Positions 10,587-20,552 of a stretch of DNA of 64,000 nucleotides are shown here, in pieces (positions within the stretch are counted from its first letter, which is position 1; each line of letters opens with the position of its first letter). Source of the stretch: Anastrepha obliqua (taxonomy: Eukaryota > Arthropoda > Insecta > Diptera > Tephritidae). Under the pieces are notes generated by a model that saw nothing but the letters and a program-made list of their open reading frames with translations, had not been told where the DNA came from and did not search any database. The DNA is taken from contig NC_072896.1 of assembly GCF_027943255.1 (NCBI RefSeq), positions 45,224,501 through 45,288,500 on the forward strand. The letters run 5' to 3'. Position numbers and translations under genes: made by a program.

Positions 10587-10990
10587 CTAATGTGTACTTT
10601 TCAAAAATTTTGTAAGATCCTTAATTTCGACGAAGCCGTGTGCTTCTAATTCATTAAAGGATTGTCCACACAAAACGGCGAGTCTATCTATGTCTGGATA
10701 TAGAGCAGAGCAGTGGCACGGAAGGTGCGGGATCGTCTCTTCATCGTCCTCATCTATACAACTTCTGCAGGAGTCACGTGTTTGCATACCCATTCTCTGG
10801 GCGTGCCTACCGATTAGGCAGCGCGCCGTAATAACTAAAATCAGGGTGTTAAGACTGTGCTTATCTCTTCTTAGTAGAAGTTCCGTGCCTTTAGCATTGA
10901 GAGTCGGCCAGCGATTTTGCAACTGGCTTCATTACGCCATCTTTCATTCGCTACTCTTACAATTTCCTCGCGAATACATATATACATATG
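10587..10990 (-). pseudogene. LINE ORF2, 3' terminal fragment
   Basis: The minus-strand frame has LITARCLIGRHAQRMGM-like sequence, then CRSCIDEDDEETIPHLPCHC, the C-terminal CxxC...HxxxC zinc-knuckle region of Jockey/R1-type LINE ORF2 proteins. It ends at a stop near 10587. Upstream, ANERWRNEASCKI is in a second frame, so there is at least one frameshift. Only the 3' end remains, as usual for 5'-truncated LINEs. Confidence 0.75.
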
Positions 10991-11031
10991 TATGTATGTA
11001 TGTAGCTCGTCGAAACTTAAGAACAATTATA

Positions 11032-12104
11032 TTAAAGGTTAACAAATGGGTCTTCGTGATTTTTATTTACAGATTTTCTCCACAAATATTCCACTGTAAC
11101 ATCTGTAAAAAAAACAGGGTGGTTATAGTTTTCTTTATTGAAATATCTCTTCACTACGCCCCATTGGGACTGAATTCTTTGCGGGTGAGTAACATCTTCC
11201 GCCACAAAGGGGTTGTCGGGGTCATTGTGGCTTACTTTCTTGTGCTCATACCCATAATTATCCAAGCAGTCATACGCTCTCCAGAAGTCTGTATGTATTA
11301 TAGAGCCTTCTTTGACGTGCTTTCTAATTAAAGGTATGAGCACATCCGCGGAGCGTATGTTGTCTGGACACACTTCTAGGCGGAGATCCTCACTACCGTC
11401 CTCAATAATACCAAGGACCGAGTGGCTCGCCACTCTTCTTCCTAACTTTAAACATACTAATAAAAAAAAGTGCATACTTTATTACAAATTCATATACCTT
11501 ATTATCTTTATTGTACTTCCGCTTGCCAAATTTACTTTCGTCAATTTGTACTATAGTATTTTTCCTGGACCCCCAATCCTACCCACCGACTCCTGCCTGT
11601 CAATCTGGTATAAACTTACCGCCTTCCGGCAGTAATTATACCAGTCGGAAATGGTGGCTGTCGAAAGACAGGATCCTTCCAAATAATTTTCAAAGCGGAC
11701 GTTTGCGTGCGACCACCGGTGCGCATATGCGTACATTAAATAAAAAATGTGTGGCAGCGATATTTTGCATTGCTCGAACCACGTTTCAGTAGCTCTGGAC
11801 ACTCCTGATTTCCTCTTGCACTCTCCCTTACTGCACCTAAAGGTACCCAAGGAATCGTTCCCTCTAACTTGTAGTTTCATTTGGGTCCTGTGGGTGCTAC
11901 AGAGTCTGGAACGCAACACAAGGCCGTTTTCCTCTGCAAATGCCACACATTTTTCCGTTGCGTCCGGTCTTTGTATTATTTTCGAAAAATTCCACATGGA
12001 TTTTATTTCCAACGCCGTCAGACTATTTGGCAAAGCAGTATTGCCTGGCGTTGGAATCGCTTTGCTCGTTGTAGGAAGTTCACAATCTGTAAATAAATTC
12101 ATTC
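11032..12104 (-). pseudogene. ISXO2/IS1595-type (Merlin-like) transposase, copy 2
   Basis: Best preserved copy of this family. The minus strand starts after a likely splice acceptor (TTTATTTACAG|ATTG, about 12090) and reads CELPTTSKAIPTPG, TALEIKSMWNF, RGNDSLGTFRCSKGECKRKS, ATETWFEQCKISLPHIFYLM, and GRIGGPGK. A small insertion/frameshift near 11560 then leads into IVQIDESKFGKRKYNK (first D). After the old intron (about 11475-11515) it reads LEVCPDNIRSADVLIPLIRK, TDFWRAYD (second D), FVAEDVTHPQRI, then QSQWGVVKRYF, ending at TAA 11034-11032. The third acidic position is Q here (RIQSQW) but E in copies 1 and 3. The intron donor is changed (AAAG|ATAA against AAAG|GTAA). Confidence 0.8.
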
Positions 12105-12239
12105 CTATGAGATAAATTTATAAATAAAAAAATTAAAACCTTTCCGCTTTCAAGTTGATTCACTGTTAAAATTTTCGATGGTGTCTTTTAAACAGCGTAT
12201 TTTAAATTTTCAGTTGATTTGAAACTTGCATGATTAAAC

Positions 12240-12960
12240 GTATCAAGAACAATGGAAAAAATAATATTGGAAAAGAAGAGTTGAGCAAACGGTAGGCAAC
12301 ACTCCTATAACGCGATAAGTGCGTACCTCGTTGTATGGAGACCAATAAATACAAAAGACAAGATAAATTATAAATTATTTTTATTGACTTGAATTGAAAA
12401 GTTCATATAAGAAAAATGATTAAAAAAATTGAGCAAAACCTAAACTAGAAAACTGTTTTCCCACAAAAACAACACAAACTTTTGTAAAATTATGTAATTT
12501 CTCAACACTCATTTTCACTGTCAGATATGAATCCCCTAACTAATCTCCTTTTAATTGGTAAAATGTCTTCCTCACTTGGTTCATCTTCATATTGGATTTC
12601 AATTGTGGCTCCTTTTTCTAACTGCACCAAAACCTCTCTATAGGGAGCTCAACAATTTATTAACTCTCTTTTAAACTTTGCGCTGCGCACCCTTGACTGA
12701 TCAGTTTGAATGAAATGAAGTTCTAATTCTTTAGCCAAATTTAGCCTTTTTTTAAATCGAGATTTGGCTCCCATTTGTTTTCCTTATTTTTGTTTATCAA
12801 TGTATTTGAGATGGGTGCATCAATTAATTCCATCAGTTCGTCTTCATCTAAAGTTTCCTCCCTGAGTACTAGTTCTCTTACATCCTAACGGACGGCCATC
12901 TGCCACAGTTTTCCTTACATTATCTGCATTTTTCTTTAAGGTTCGAATTGTATTAAAGAT
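12240..12960 (-). pseudogene. Unrecognised coding remnants
   Basis: Two coding-like blocks on the minus strand: about 12800-12500, with SRFKKRLNLAKELELHF, then DQSRVRSAKFKRELIN, a stop, and EKGATIEIQYEDEPSEED up to a stop after DSENEC; and about 12960-12790, with an acidic LDEDELMELIDAP stretch. The amino-acid texture (acidic and lysine-rich C-terminus) suggests the end of a transposase or DNA-binding protein. I do not recognise the family and assign no function. Confidence 0.35.
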
Positions 12961-13019
12961 TCATTCAAATTTGTTGATTTTACAGCAGGAAATATTTTTC
13001 CCCGCCTTCTAAACGATTT

Positions 13020-13895
13020 AAAATTGTTTAGAAATACTTGGTCACTGGGCTAGGGGTGAAAAGATCTATCTATCTCTGGATCTCGTCTCTGCTTGGTGGT
13101 AGGGAAATAAATGCTGTGGCAGGAAGGGCAAGAATCAGTAGATTCGTACATAGGGGCACACCGCAGGGCGGCGTCCTCTCGCCTCTCCTTTGGCTAGTAG
13201 CTGTGGATGAAGCTTTAACTCGCTTAAACAGGGGTGGGGTAAAGGTGGTAGCATATGCCGATGACTTGGTCCTAATGGTCTCAGGTCCCTTCCCATCAGC
13301 AATGGCTGAAATTTTGGAAGGTGCTCCGGCTACACTCAGTAGATGGGCTGCCAGTTGCGGTCTCAGAGTCAACTCTGATAAAACGAAGTTGATGCTATTT
13401 ACCAGAAAATACAAGTCTCCTCCTTTTAAGCTTCCAAGACTTAACAACCAGTGTCTTACTCTTTCATCGGAAGTCAAGTATCTTGGTGTAATACTTAACC
13501 CCAAGCTCCACTGGAAGCTGCACATAAAAATCGAGTTAGTTAAGAAGACCAATATAGCCTTCTACGCCTGTAAATCTATGGTCTCAAGCCACGTGTCGTA
13601 CTTTGGATGTACAACTTAGTGGTTCTACCAATTTTGACATACGGTTGCCTAGTTTGGTGGGGAGCTCTTCAGAAGGGCTACAACACCACTAAACTAGAGA
13701 GAGTGCAGAGAACTGCATGTGTGGGCATCACTGGTGCTTGTATTTAGAACATGCCCCTCTGCTGCGCTCAACGCTACTTTGCACTTATTTCCTGTGGATC
13801 TGCAGGTTAAATCCATTACTGCTCAGATAGCTATTAGGTTGAAGGAGATTGGCCTTTGAAGACAACTTCCTGTAGGACATAGTAGCATCTTGAAA
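13020..13895 (+). pseudogene. LINE reverse transcriptase fragment (R1/Jockey-like)
   Basis: Reverse transcriptase core with RGTPQGGVLSPLLW, then VVAYADDLVLMV (YADD catalytic motif), LRVNSDKTKLMLF and VKYLGVILNPKLHW. It is open for about 190 codons (13038-13619). Frame breaks follow, then ILTYGCLVWWGAL, KLERVQRTACVGITGA, and after an in-frame stop CPSAALNATLHLFPVDLQ, the region following RT in such LINEs. 5' and 3' ends are missing. The order of motifs matches I/R1/Jockey-group ORF2. Confidence 0.85.
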
Positions 13896-14047
13896 AAGTG
13901 ATGATATGGGTAAATGCATTTGCATTTAATTTTCATTGAAATAATTCGAATACAAGTAGAAAAATAAGTAAAAACAAGCGTGTGAGTGTGCATTTAGTGA
14001 ATTTAAGTTAAGTGTAGAAAAATATAAGTACATATGTATATTAAAAT

Positions 14048-14800
14048 ATGCCGAACTATAGTGCAGTTCCCGAGGGCACTTTCAAGGCAAATAATTACCA
14101 AACTATTATTTCCGGAACAATTGAGAGTTATAAAGGTTGTTGAAGCAGTGCGTGAAGCCACATATTCATCAAGATCAGCACACAAGAAACCATTTATGTG
14201 TGCACAAAATGTAGAAATCGCCTGTACTTGGCATTGAAGCACATTTCCGAACCAGAAGATTATTGGGACGATGTTATATTTTGCGACGAGATAAAAATAA
14301 TGCTGCATTCCAAAGATGGACCGACTAGAGTATGGCGCGAGCCCTTGACAGCTTTACAAAATCGAAATAAAACTTCCGCGGTTTATTTTAGGCAAATTTC
14401 CCTTATTGTTTGGGGATGCATTTCAAGTAAAGGAGTAGCAGACTTGGTGTTTATTGATGGCCCAATGGACGTCGAACTAAATTTAAAAATATTGAAAAAA
14501 AAACCGACAAGCAATGCTAACAAATTTGAGTTTATCACTGAGAATAAACAAAATTTTAAATTTTCCCAAGATAACGATCCAAACCACACGGAAGTAAAGT
14601 TTATAAATACACCAGCTCAGAGTCCCGACATAAATGTGATTGAAAATTTGTGGGCCCTTTTGAAGGAAAGAGTCGCTAAAAGACATCAGCAGCTTTAAAA
14701 ACTGCCATGATGGAGGAATAGCAGAACATGCCGAACGTATACGACGTAAACGAATAGGTCCATTCCATGAAAAAGTGCCTGCACAATATTATTTGAGCTA
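14048..14800 (+). pseudogene. Tc1-like transposase pseudogene
   Basis: Frames covering the middle and C-terminus of a Tc1 transposase: HKKPFMCAQNVE (frame 1), then from about 14198 SEPEDYWDDVIFCDEIKIML (first D), RVWREPLTALQNRN, ISLIVWGCISSKGVADLVFI, FSQDNDPNHT (second D), and SPDINVIENLWALLKE (third, E). About 20 residues between the second and third catalytic motifs are deleted. Stops follow at 14696 and beyond. Probably flanked by degraded ends near 14860. Confidence 0.8.
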
Positions 14801-15342
14801 ACGGTTATCATATCAAATATTAAATTAATCAAAAAATTACGTATATTAACAGTATCCGGAATAGTGCGTTTTTCGTTTTTGTTGCTTTAGTTGTTGTTTT
14901 TCCAAATAATGTGAACCTTTTTTTTTATTAATTTCCTTTAAATTCTGTGCAGAAATATGAATCAGTACAAAAGAGAAGCCAAAGATAAATAAAGAGTTCT
15001 ATTTTTTGCTATTGAAATCAAAAAATTTAATTTATCTTCAATTTCAAAACTCATTCTTCACATACTGTATTTTTGGAAATCGCCTTTTTTTATGCACGAG
15101 AACACACATTTATTTTGCACATATGAGCCCTTGATTTTGAAAGTGGTATACATAAGTCATATTCTCCTTGTTTCGAGATATTTATAGTTTTGTATTTTAA
15201 AGGATTAAAAAATATTTTTGTATTATGGAGTATGATTTTTCGACAGTAAAGTAGTGCCAGGAAACAAGTATTTATTATGAATGTGATTAGTAATTAACAT
15301 TTTATTCAAACTCATTTCATTGTAACTAAGTAATATAAATTA
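14801..15342. other. AT-rich interval, no gene seen
   Basis: T- and A-rich DNA between the Tc1 pseudogene and the Helitron 3' end. Nothing recognisable. Confidence 0.45.
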
Positions 15343-15405
15343 CTAGCGTACCCTCGCCCGCTTCGCTAGACGATAAATTCAATGATTTGCTGAAAGAGAA
15401 TAAAA

Positions 15406-16075
15406 TTAATACGAAACAAAGCAAATTCTTTGATACAATTTCATTCGAACTTTATTGTAACACTTTTTGGTAGACAACGTTTTTGGTTTTTTCATCTTTC
15501 GCGTGAATAATGACGATGGTTTGCCAACTCGTGAGCAAGCTACATACAATTGTCCATGAGAAAAAATTGGGTATTCTAAATTAATACCGCACATTTGTAG
15601 ATACTGTCCTTGCGCCTTATTAATTCTCATAGCGAAGGCAAGGCGAATAGGGAACTGCAAACGTTTGAAATCGAATGGTAAATCCGCCGGAATCAGTGGA
15701 ATTCAGGGTATCAAAATGTCTTCTCCTTTGTACTTCCCTTTCAAAATTGTTGCTTCGATAACGTTACCCATTAGCTTCTTCACAGCGAGTCTGGTACCGT
15801 TGCAAAGTCGGGGCACATTACTATTGCGCAGCATAATAATCGGTGCTCCAATTTTTAATCGTAAATTATGAGGTGGTAAGCCTGGCAAATCGAGTGAGTT
15901 TAAGAATTCAGTTGGATAATTTACGACCTCATCTTGATCAGTAATAGTGTCCATTGACTTATACGCAACTATGTCACCTGGTATTTGATCTAAAATAGCT
16001 GAATTTATATCATTGACGTCCTTATTTTTCCCAGCTAAAATTGCTCTCTCGCTGAGTCAATCATGGTTTTTGTAA
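15406..16075 (-). pseudogene. Helitron Pif1-like helicase, C-terminal part
   Basis: Minus-strand blocks: LSERAILAGKNKDVNDIN, ILDQIPGDIVAYKSMDT, then LPPHNLRLKIGAPIIMLRN, CNGTRLAVKKL, and after a frame break near 15700 [14 protein letters not shown] and [16 protein letters not shown]. These are the C-terminal helicase motifs of Helitron Rep-Hel proteins (Pif1 family motifs V-VI). The N-terminal Rep nuclease and the Walker motifs are absent. The gene ends about 60 bp before the element's 3' terminus, as expected. Confidence 0.8.
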
Positions 16076-16189
16076 TGTTGAACTATGTTTGGAAATATTG
16101 TACACTCTGTATCAATGCCTCTTTAGACTGTGCAAAAGTGCAGAAATTGTTAGGCAATGTTATCATTCCTGTTGTTTTTGAAAAAAGTT

Positions 16190-16760
16190 TTATTTTTGTT
16201 TGGTTAAAAAGTGTTTTTTGAAGTTTTGAAAAACACTTCGCTCTAACAAATTTCTTCTCAGTTAATTGCTGAAAATTAAATATTTTGAAAAAACTATTTT
16301 TTTTTTAATTTAACGTTTTTGAGAAAATTTTGTTCTTGAAAAAATTTCATACTTTTGTAAAAGTTTAAATTGATTTGTTAAAAAAGATTTTTTTCCGCTT
16401 TGGAAAACACCCCCTCGAAAAAATGTATTCTCTATTAATAGTGGAATATGAAATGCTTTGAAAACACCATTTTTTTTTTAATTTTGTTTGGTTTTCAGAA
16501 AATTTTGTTTTGAAAAAATTTCATTCCCTTGAAAAAGTTTTATTTTATTTTATTTGTTTAAAATTTTTTTTTTTTGTAATTTTAGAAAAACACCTCTTCG
16601 AAGAAATTTCTTTTATCTTTTTGAGGAAAATTTGGTTGTGAAAAAATTTCATGCTTTCGAAATTTTTTTATTTTACTTTATTTCTTCAAAATTTTTGAAA
16701 ACAATTTTTTTTATAATTTTCGAAAAACACCCCTTTGAAAAAATGTTTTCTATGTGTCAT
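16190..16760. repeat. Degenerate T-rich ~170-bp tandem repeat
   Basis: Repeated blocks of GAAAAACACC, GAAAAAATTTCATTC and TTTTATTTTATTTG in the same order, roughly every 170 bp inside the Helitron. Plus-strand open frames here are compositional artefacts. Confidence 0.55.
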
Positions 16761-17135
16761 AGTGGTATTCCATTAACTTTTAGGATTATAGTCAAATACT
16801 TACAAATATCTACGCTTTCACAAATAGCAACAATAAACAAATTTCCTCAAAACCAAAAAATTTACTTTTTTTCTAAAAAAATTCTAAACAAACAACGTAA
16901 TAAATTTAGAATTTTGTGTTCACGAAAAAACAGTATTGTTTTTATTGTATTAACTGAAAACCAAAATGTTGCAAAAAATCAAAACAAAACTAAATTATTT
17001 TTTGTGTTCATTTGGTCCATATGTTCCATAAAAAGTTGATATGGTAAGTAATATGCAGGGTCTGATACACGCAAATTTCCATTGACCATTATAGTGACAA
17101 AATTATCGATCACCAATTCCAACAGGATTTCAAAA

Positions 17136-17477
17136 TCAGAGTTGGAATGAGTTGTTGTGTGGTGTACTTCTGAAAAAAATGAGAAATAAACAAAATAAAT
17201 CTAAAAATTCGAATTCTAACTTTATCTTGTGTATGTTCTTATTACCTTTGAATTTTTCCAATGAAGCACCATTCATTTTAAATTTTCCAAGAATTTTTTT
17301 TATCATTTCGCGTTTCTTTCCTTTTTCATTCGATTCCAACATTTGTTCATAGCCGAAAACATCGTTTGCAAACGCATTCATTTCCATATAGAATTGGTCA
17401 AAGAAAGCATTGCTCAATTGAATTGAAACATTATTTTCATAAATACTTAGGACCTTAACTAATGCACCTTGGTACAT
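17136..17477 (-). CDS. Unrecognised 113-codon frame inside the Helitron
   Basis: The frame is in the Helitron's own orientation. The first 80 codons look coding (SIYENNVSIQLSNAFFDQF, MNAFANDVFGYEQML) with lysine-rich helical texture; the last 30 look like intron or non-coding read-through. I do not recognise it. It may be a remnant of another Helitron-encoded region or of captured sequence. Probably not functional. Confidence 0.3.
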   Translation of the reverse strand: MYQGALVKVLSIYENNVSIQLSNAFFDQFYMEMNAFANDVFGYEQMLESNEKGKKREMIKKILGKFKMNGASLEKFKGNKNIHKIKLEFEFLDLFCLFLIFFRSTPHNNSFQL

Positions 17478-17670
17478 ACCTAACGCAGATATTCATCGCG
17501 ACCTTGACATCGATACTATTGATGAAACAATACAAAGCGCTAGCAGAAGACACATAAATAGACTATTAAGGCATACAAATCCTATGATGAGAAGACTACC
17601 AAATAAAGAAAAATCTACCCAAAGTCGGCTTAACCGTCAAACACCAACAGATCTTGCAAAATCCTTGTAA
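17476..17670 (+). pseudogene. Jockey-type LINE 3' end nested in the Helitron
   Basis: The plus strand reads NADIHRDLDIDTIDETIQ, then RRHINRLLRHTNPMMRRLP, ending at TAA. This is the extreme C-terminus of Jockey-group ORF2 (IHRDLxIxTxxE ... HxNP). A poly(A)-like AAATAAAAAAAAAATAAAA at 17848-17866 may be its tail, giving a 5'-truncated insertion of about 390 bp. Orientation is opposite to the Helitron. Confidence 0.65.
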
Positions 17671-18291
17671 TCAATTGTCAACTAATCGTATATATCATTG
17701 TTTGTTAACCACTTGTTTTTAAATAATATGTATATATTTCTTCTAAATGAGCTTGGGGGCATTGGCCCTTTAATATCACTCTCATTCCATCTTTTTGTAA
17801 ATCAAATTACTTATTGTCTAACGACAGGTGTAATATTTTATGGAAGAAATAAAAAAAAAATAAAATTTTTCATTCGAATCATTTGAAATTTCTGTATTCG
17901 ACTCTTTAATTACAACACGACACAAATCGTTTCACAATAACGAAAAATTCAAAAAAAGTTGTACACATAAAATGAATGTCGATTCGAAACTTACTTTAAT
18001 CTAACAATCGAGCAAGTTTTGTTTTGGACAATATTTTGATTTTTTCTTTTTTTTATATGAAGAAAATATTTAAAAGAAATTTTTTTTTGCTAAAAACCTT
18101 CCCCTAGTGGATCCCTATAATATGAAAAAAGAACGAATAAAATTGGCCTCGTATCGGCCCAAAAAAATGCGGACGAACGAACATCATTTCATTTTTATAT
18201 ATATAGATTTATTAGTATTTAGGGAAATTAAGTGTTTGTGATGGGATATATGTATAATATAAATCCATCATATTTTTACGTATTTCTTTGT

Positions 18292-18945
18292 TTATTGGTC
18301 TAATGGTTGTGTATAATGGAAGCAAATGACATTTTTGTATATTCGAGGTCTTCCTCTTTTAGGTGAGCGGTCTAATATTTTGAATTCGGAATTGTCATCC
18401 CAGGAAGTTTTGTAAAACATTTTATAGGGAGCATTTTTTCGAAACCTGATCCATTGTATTTTTAGCCAAGACACAGCCTCTCCATTGATATTTTTCTTTC
18501 TATTATTCGCTGATTCTTTTAGTTGTTTTGTCGAAATGAAATCTTTCTGAGCCATTTGTACTACTACTTTTTACATATGTATGTATGTATATACCTTTAT
18601 TAAATTATAATAATGCCTCAGGCATGTATAAATAATTCGATTTCTTAATTTTAGTTTCTATCAAACCAAAATCGCGATCATTTGGCAGAAAAGAATGGCC
18701 GGATACCATAAATTTATGATCAACTGTGTCAACATTATTATCAGATGACTGAACAGTTTTTAACCAAATTAACATTAGCTACATACATATGTATTTTAAT
18801 GTTACGATTTTGTCCTGAGCAGGCATCACTGTAAGCTATGACATGCTTTTGAATGGTAATGTCCCGAATGTGCTTTAAAATGCAGGACGCAACTTCCTGT
18901 GATTCTCTTGGGGTGATGTTTCCATCCCATGCTTACATTTTAGTA
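18292..18945 (-). pseudogene. Transposase-like protein with SDACSGQNRN motif
   Basis: Minus-strand coding similarity in two pieces. About 18935-18610: MWDGNITPRESQE-like sequence, IAYSDACSGQNRN, and after stops KFMVSGHSFLPNDRDFG. Then, after a likely intron (GTATATAC... to about 18558), 18555-18292: MAQKDFISTKQL, VSWLKIQWIRFRKNAPYKMF and SPKRGRPRIY. A D-C-GQN motif followed by a GHS...D motif is seen in a large group of uncharacterised arthropod transposon proteins with an RNase-H-like core. That grouping is from memory. Several in-frame stops make it a relic. Confidence 0.5.
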
Positions 18946-19262
18946 TTTTCATTGTGAAAATTATTCAACATGTATGTATGTATGTGCGCTTATAATAAGG
19001 TACCGAAACAGAAAGTTTTGGATAAGAAAGTGCTTTCTGTAGATCAAATGTGAATCCGTAATATTCAGCCCGAGTGCAGCCCTTTTGCTTTTTGTATGTA
19101 ATCTGTCAAAGTTTTCTAGCCTGTTCGGCACTGTTGAGATGCGAATCATGAATTTCCATAAGATTTTCCACATTATGGGATTTTGAACAGCTGATAGGCG
19201 AAATTGGCGGGCTGCCAGAAAAAACGCGCCAAAAATAACTGACGAAAACAGTTCGTTTTTAC
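18946..19262. other. Flank before P-like copy 2
   Basis: No gene recognised. Sequence just before 19263 could include the original 5' end of the P-like element, but no 31-bp P-type inverted repeat could be confirmed. Confidence 0.4.
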
Positions 19263-19384
19263 GTTGGTGGAAAACTAACACCAATTCTATATGTGTGCAA
19301 AAATTGTGTTGAAAAAGCAGTGGAAAATAAAAAGAAACAAGGTAAATATTCAAGTTATTGCGGTATTAATATTTCATTATAATA

Positions 19385-20275
19385 AACTCCTCACAAAAAT
19401 TAAGGGAGCAAGAAAAAAATTCAAATTTTTTCAGGTTTTTTGACGGACTGTATCTATGTGAAAAATGATCGTACCAGAAATTTAAAAAAAGCATTTTGAA
19501 GCTCCAGGGCTCTACTTTTCGAATCCGTGGAGCAAAAATTTTGCCAGGCCACGGTTTCAACGCAATCTGAAAAAGTATGACGAAAAAAAAATTTTCCAAA
19601 TTTTTATCTTTCTTTCTTGGGCTCCACGGGCTCGAAAAAAATTTTTTCGATAAAGCGATCATATGGACCAGAAAGCCTGATTATTCAGCTTCATTTTCCT
19701 TTTTTTAAATTCTTCCTACGTCCATGTGTCACGGAGATATCCGGAATTGAACAAGAAAGGACCCTTTTGTCCTCAAGCAGCGATATCTCGACAACGAATG
19801 GTCGCATCGGAAATTGGAGGACGGTTTTGGAATCTGCAATAAATTCCCCATAAAATTCCGTGTAGACGTTTCACGGCGAAATTTTTTTTTTCTTTCAGTA
19901 CTTCCCTGCAAAAAGTGGAAAAAATTGAATTTTTCTCTTGATTTGGAAAATCGGCTGTATCACCGCAAATATTGAGCATTGAGCAATGGTTTTCAGGGTT
20001 TTTTTCACCTTAATGTATCCCTAATAACCCTGTAAATTTTTAGATTGATCCACTGAACCGTTTTTCCGGGCCGATCAATCAAAATTTTTAAAAAAATTTA
20101 AGGAACAAGATGTTTACCCTTAAACATTTTGTAATTTTTTTGAAATGGAAAAATCTTTTTTTCTCTCACTTTTTTTCTCAATTCTGCACCAGATACTGCA
20201 TTAGTTCAAAAAAAGAAACACAAAAAAAAATTTCGAAAATTTTCGAAAAAAAATTTTTTTTTTGAAAAAATTTTT
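19385..20275 (+). repeat. Left ~890-bp terminal inverted repeat of the Tc1 element
   Basis: Reverse-complement match to ~21951-22840. An identical 78-codon open frame occurs in both arms in mirrored positions and is a by-product of arm identity, not a gene. Confidence 0.85.
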
Positions 20276-20499
20276 TTTTTAAATTTGAGTCAAATACTGA
20301 AATTATTCCACATAAAAGTGGATTGGAACATCCACCGCCGGCATTTGCGTTACCCAAAGCGCACCACGTGGAGGTTGCTCGGTCGGATTCACGCTTCTTT
20401 TGTGCTTACGCACGTGTATGTGTGTGGTTTTCTCAGAGAATGAGACCCCGTGGCTCGTCACTTCCACAGTATTTTGAGACTCCAAACTCATTCTCTAAA

Positions 20500-20501
<2 letters not shown>

Positions 20502-20550
<49 letters not shown>
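20502..20550. repeat. (TG)n microsatellite
   Basis: About 23 TG dinucleotides just downstream of the transposase stop. Confidence 0.95.

Positions 20551-20552
<2 letters not shown>

Larger units (their letters stand above)
15343..18207 (-). mobile_element. Helitron with both termini
   Basis: On the minus strand the element starts TCTATATATATAAAAATGAA at 18207, with a host A before it. It ends with a palindromic hairpin and CTAG at 15346-15343 (CTAGCG ... CGCTAG), followed by a host T. TC start, hairpin-CTAG end and A/T target are the Helitron hallmarks. Inside are a Pif1-like helicase remnant, an unrecognised frame, a degenerate T-rich repeat and a nested LINE 3' end. At 2.9 kb with no Rep (HUH) motif seen, it is a deleted copy of an autonomous element. 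Confidence 0.8.

Noticed and set aside
10690..11331. 213-codon plus-strand frame
   Set aside because: Antisense to the LINE fragment and to ISXO2-type copy 2; it spans unrelated elements.
13070..13552. 160-codon minus-strand frame
   Set aside because: Antisense shadow of the LINE reverse transcriptase.
16554..17039. 161-codon phenylalanine/lysine-rich plus-strand frame
   Set aside because: Composition is that of the T-rich degenerate repeat within the Helitron; no domain, and antisense to the element's gene.
19617..19853. 78-codon frame present identically at 19617-19853 and 22372-22608
   Set aside because: It lies in the inverted arms of the Tc1 element; identity comes from arm identity, and there is no protein-family similarity.
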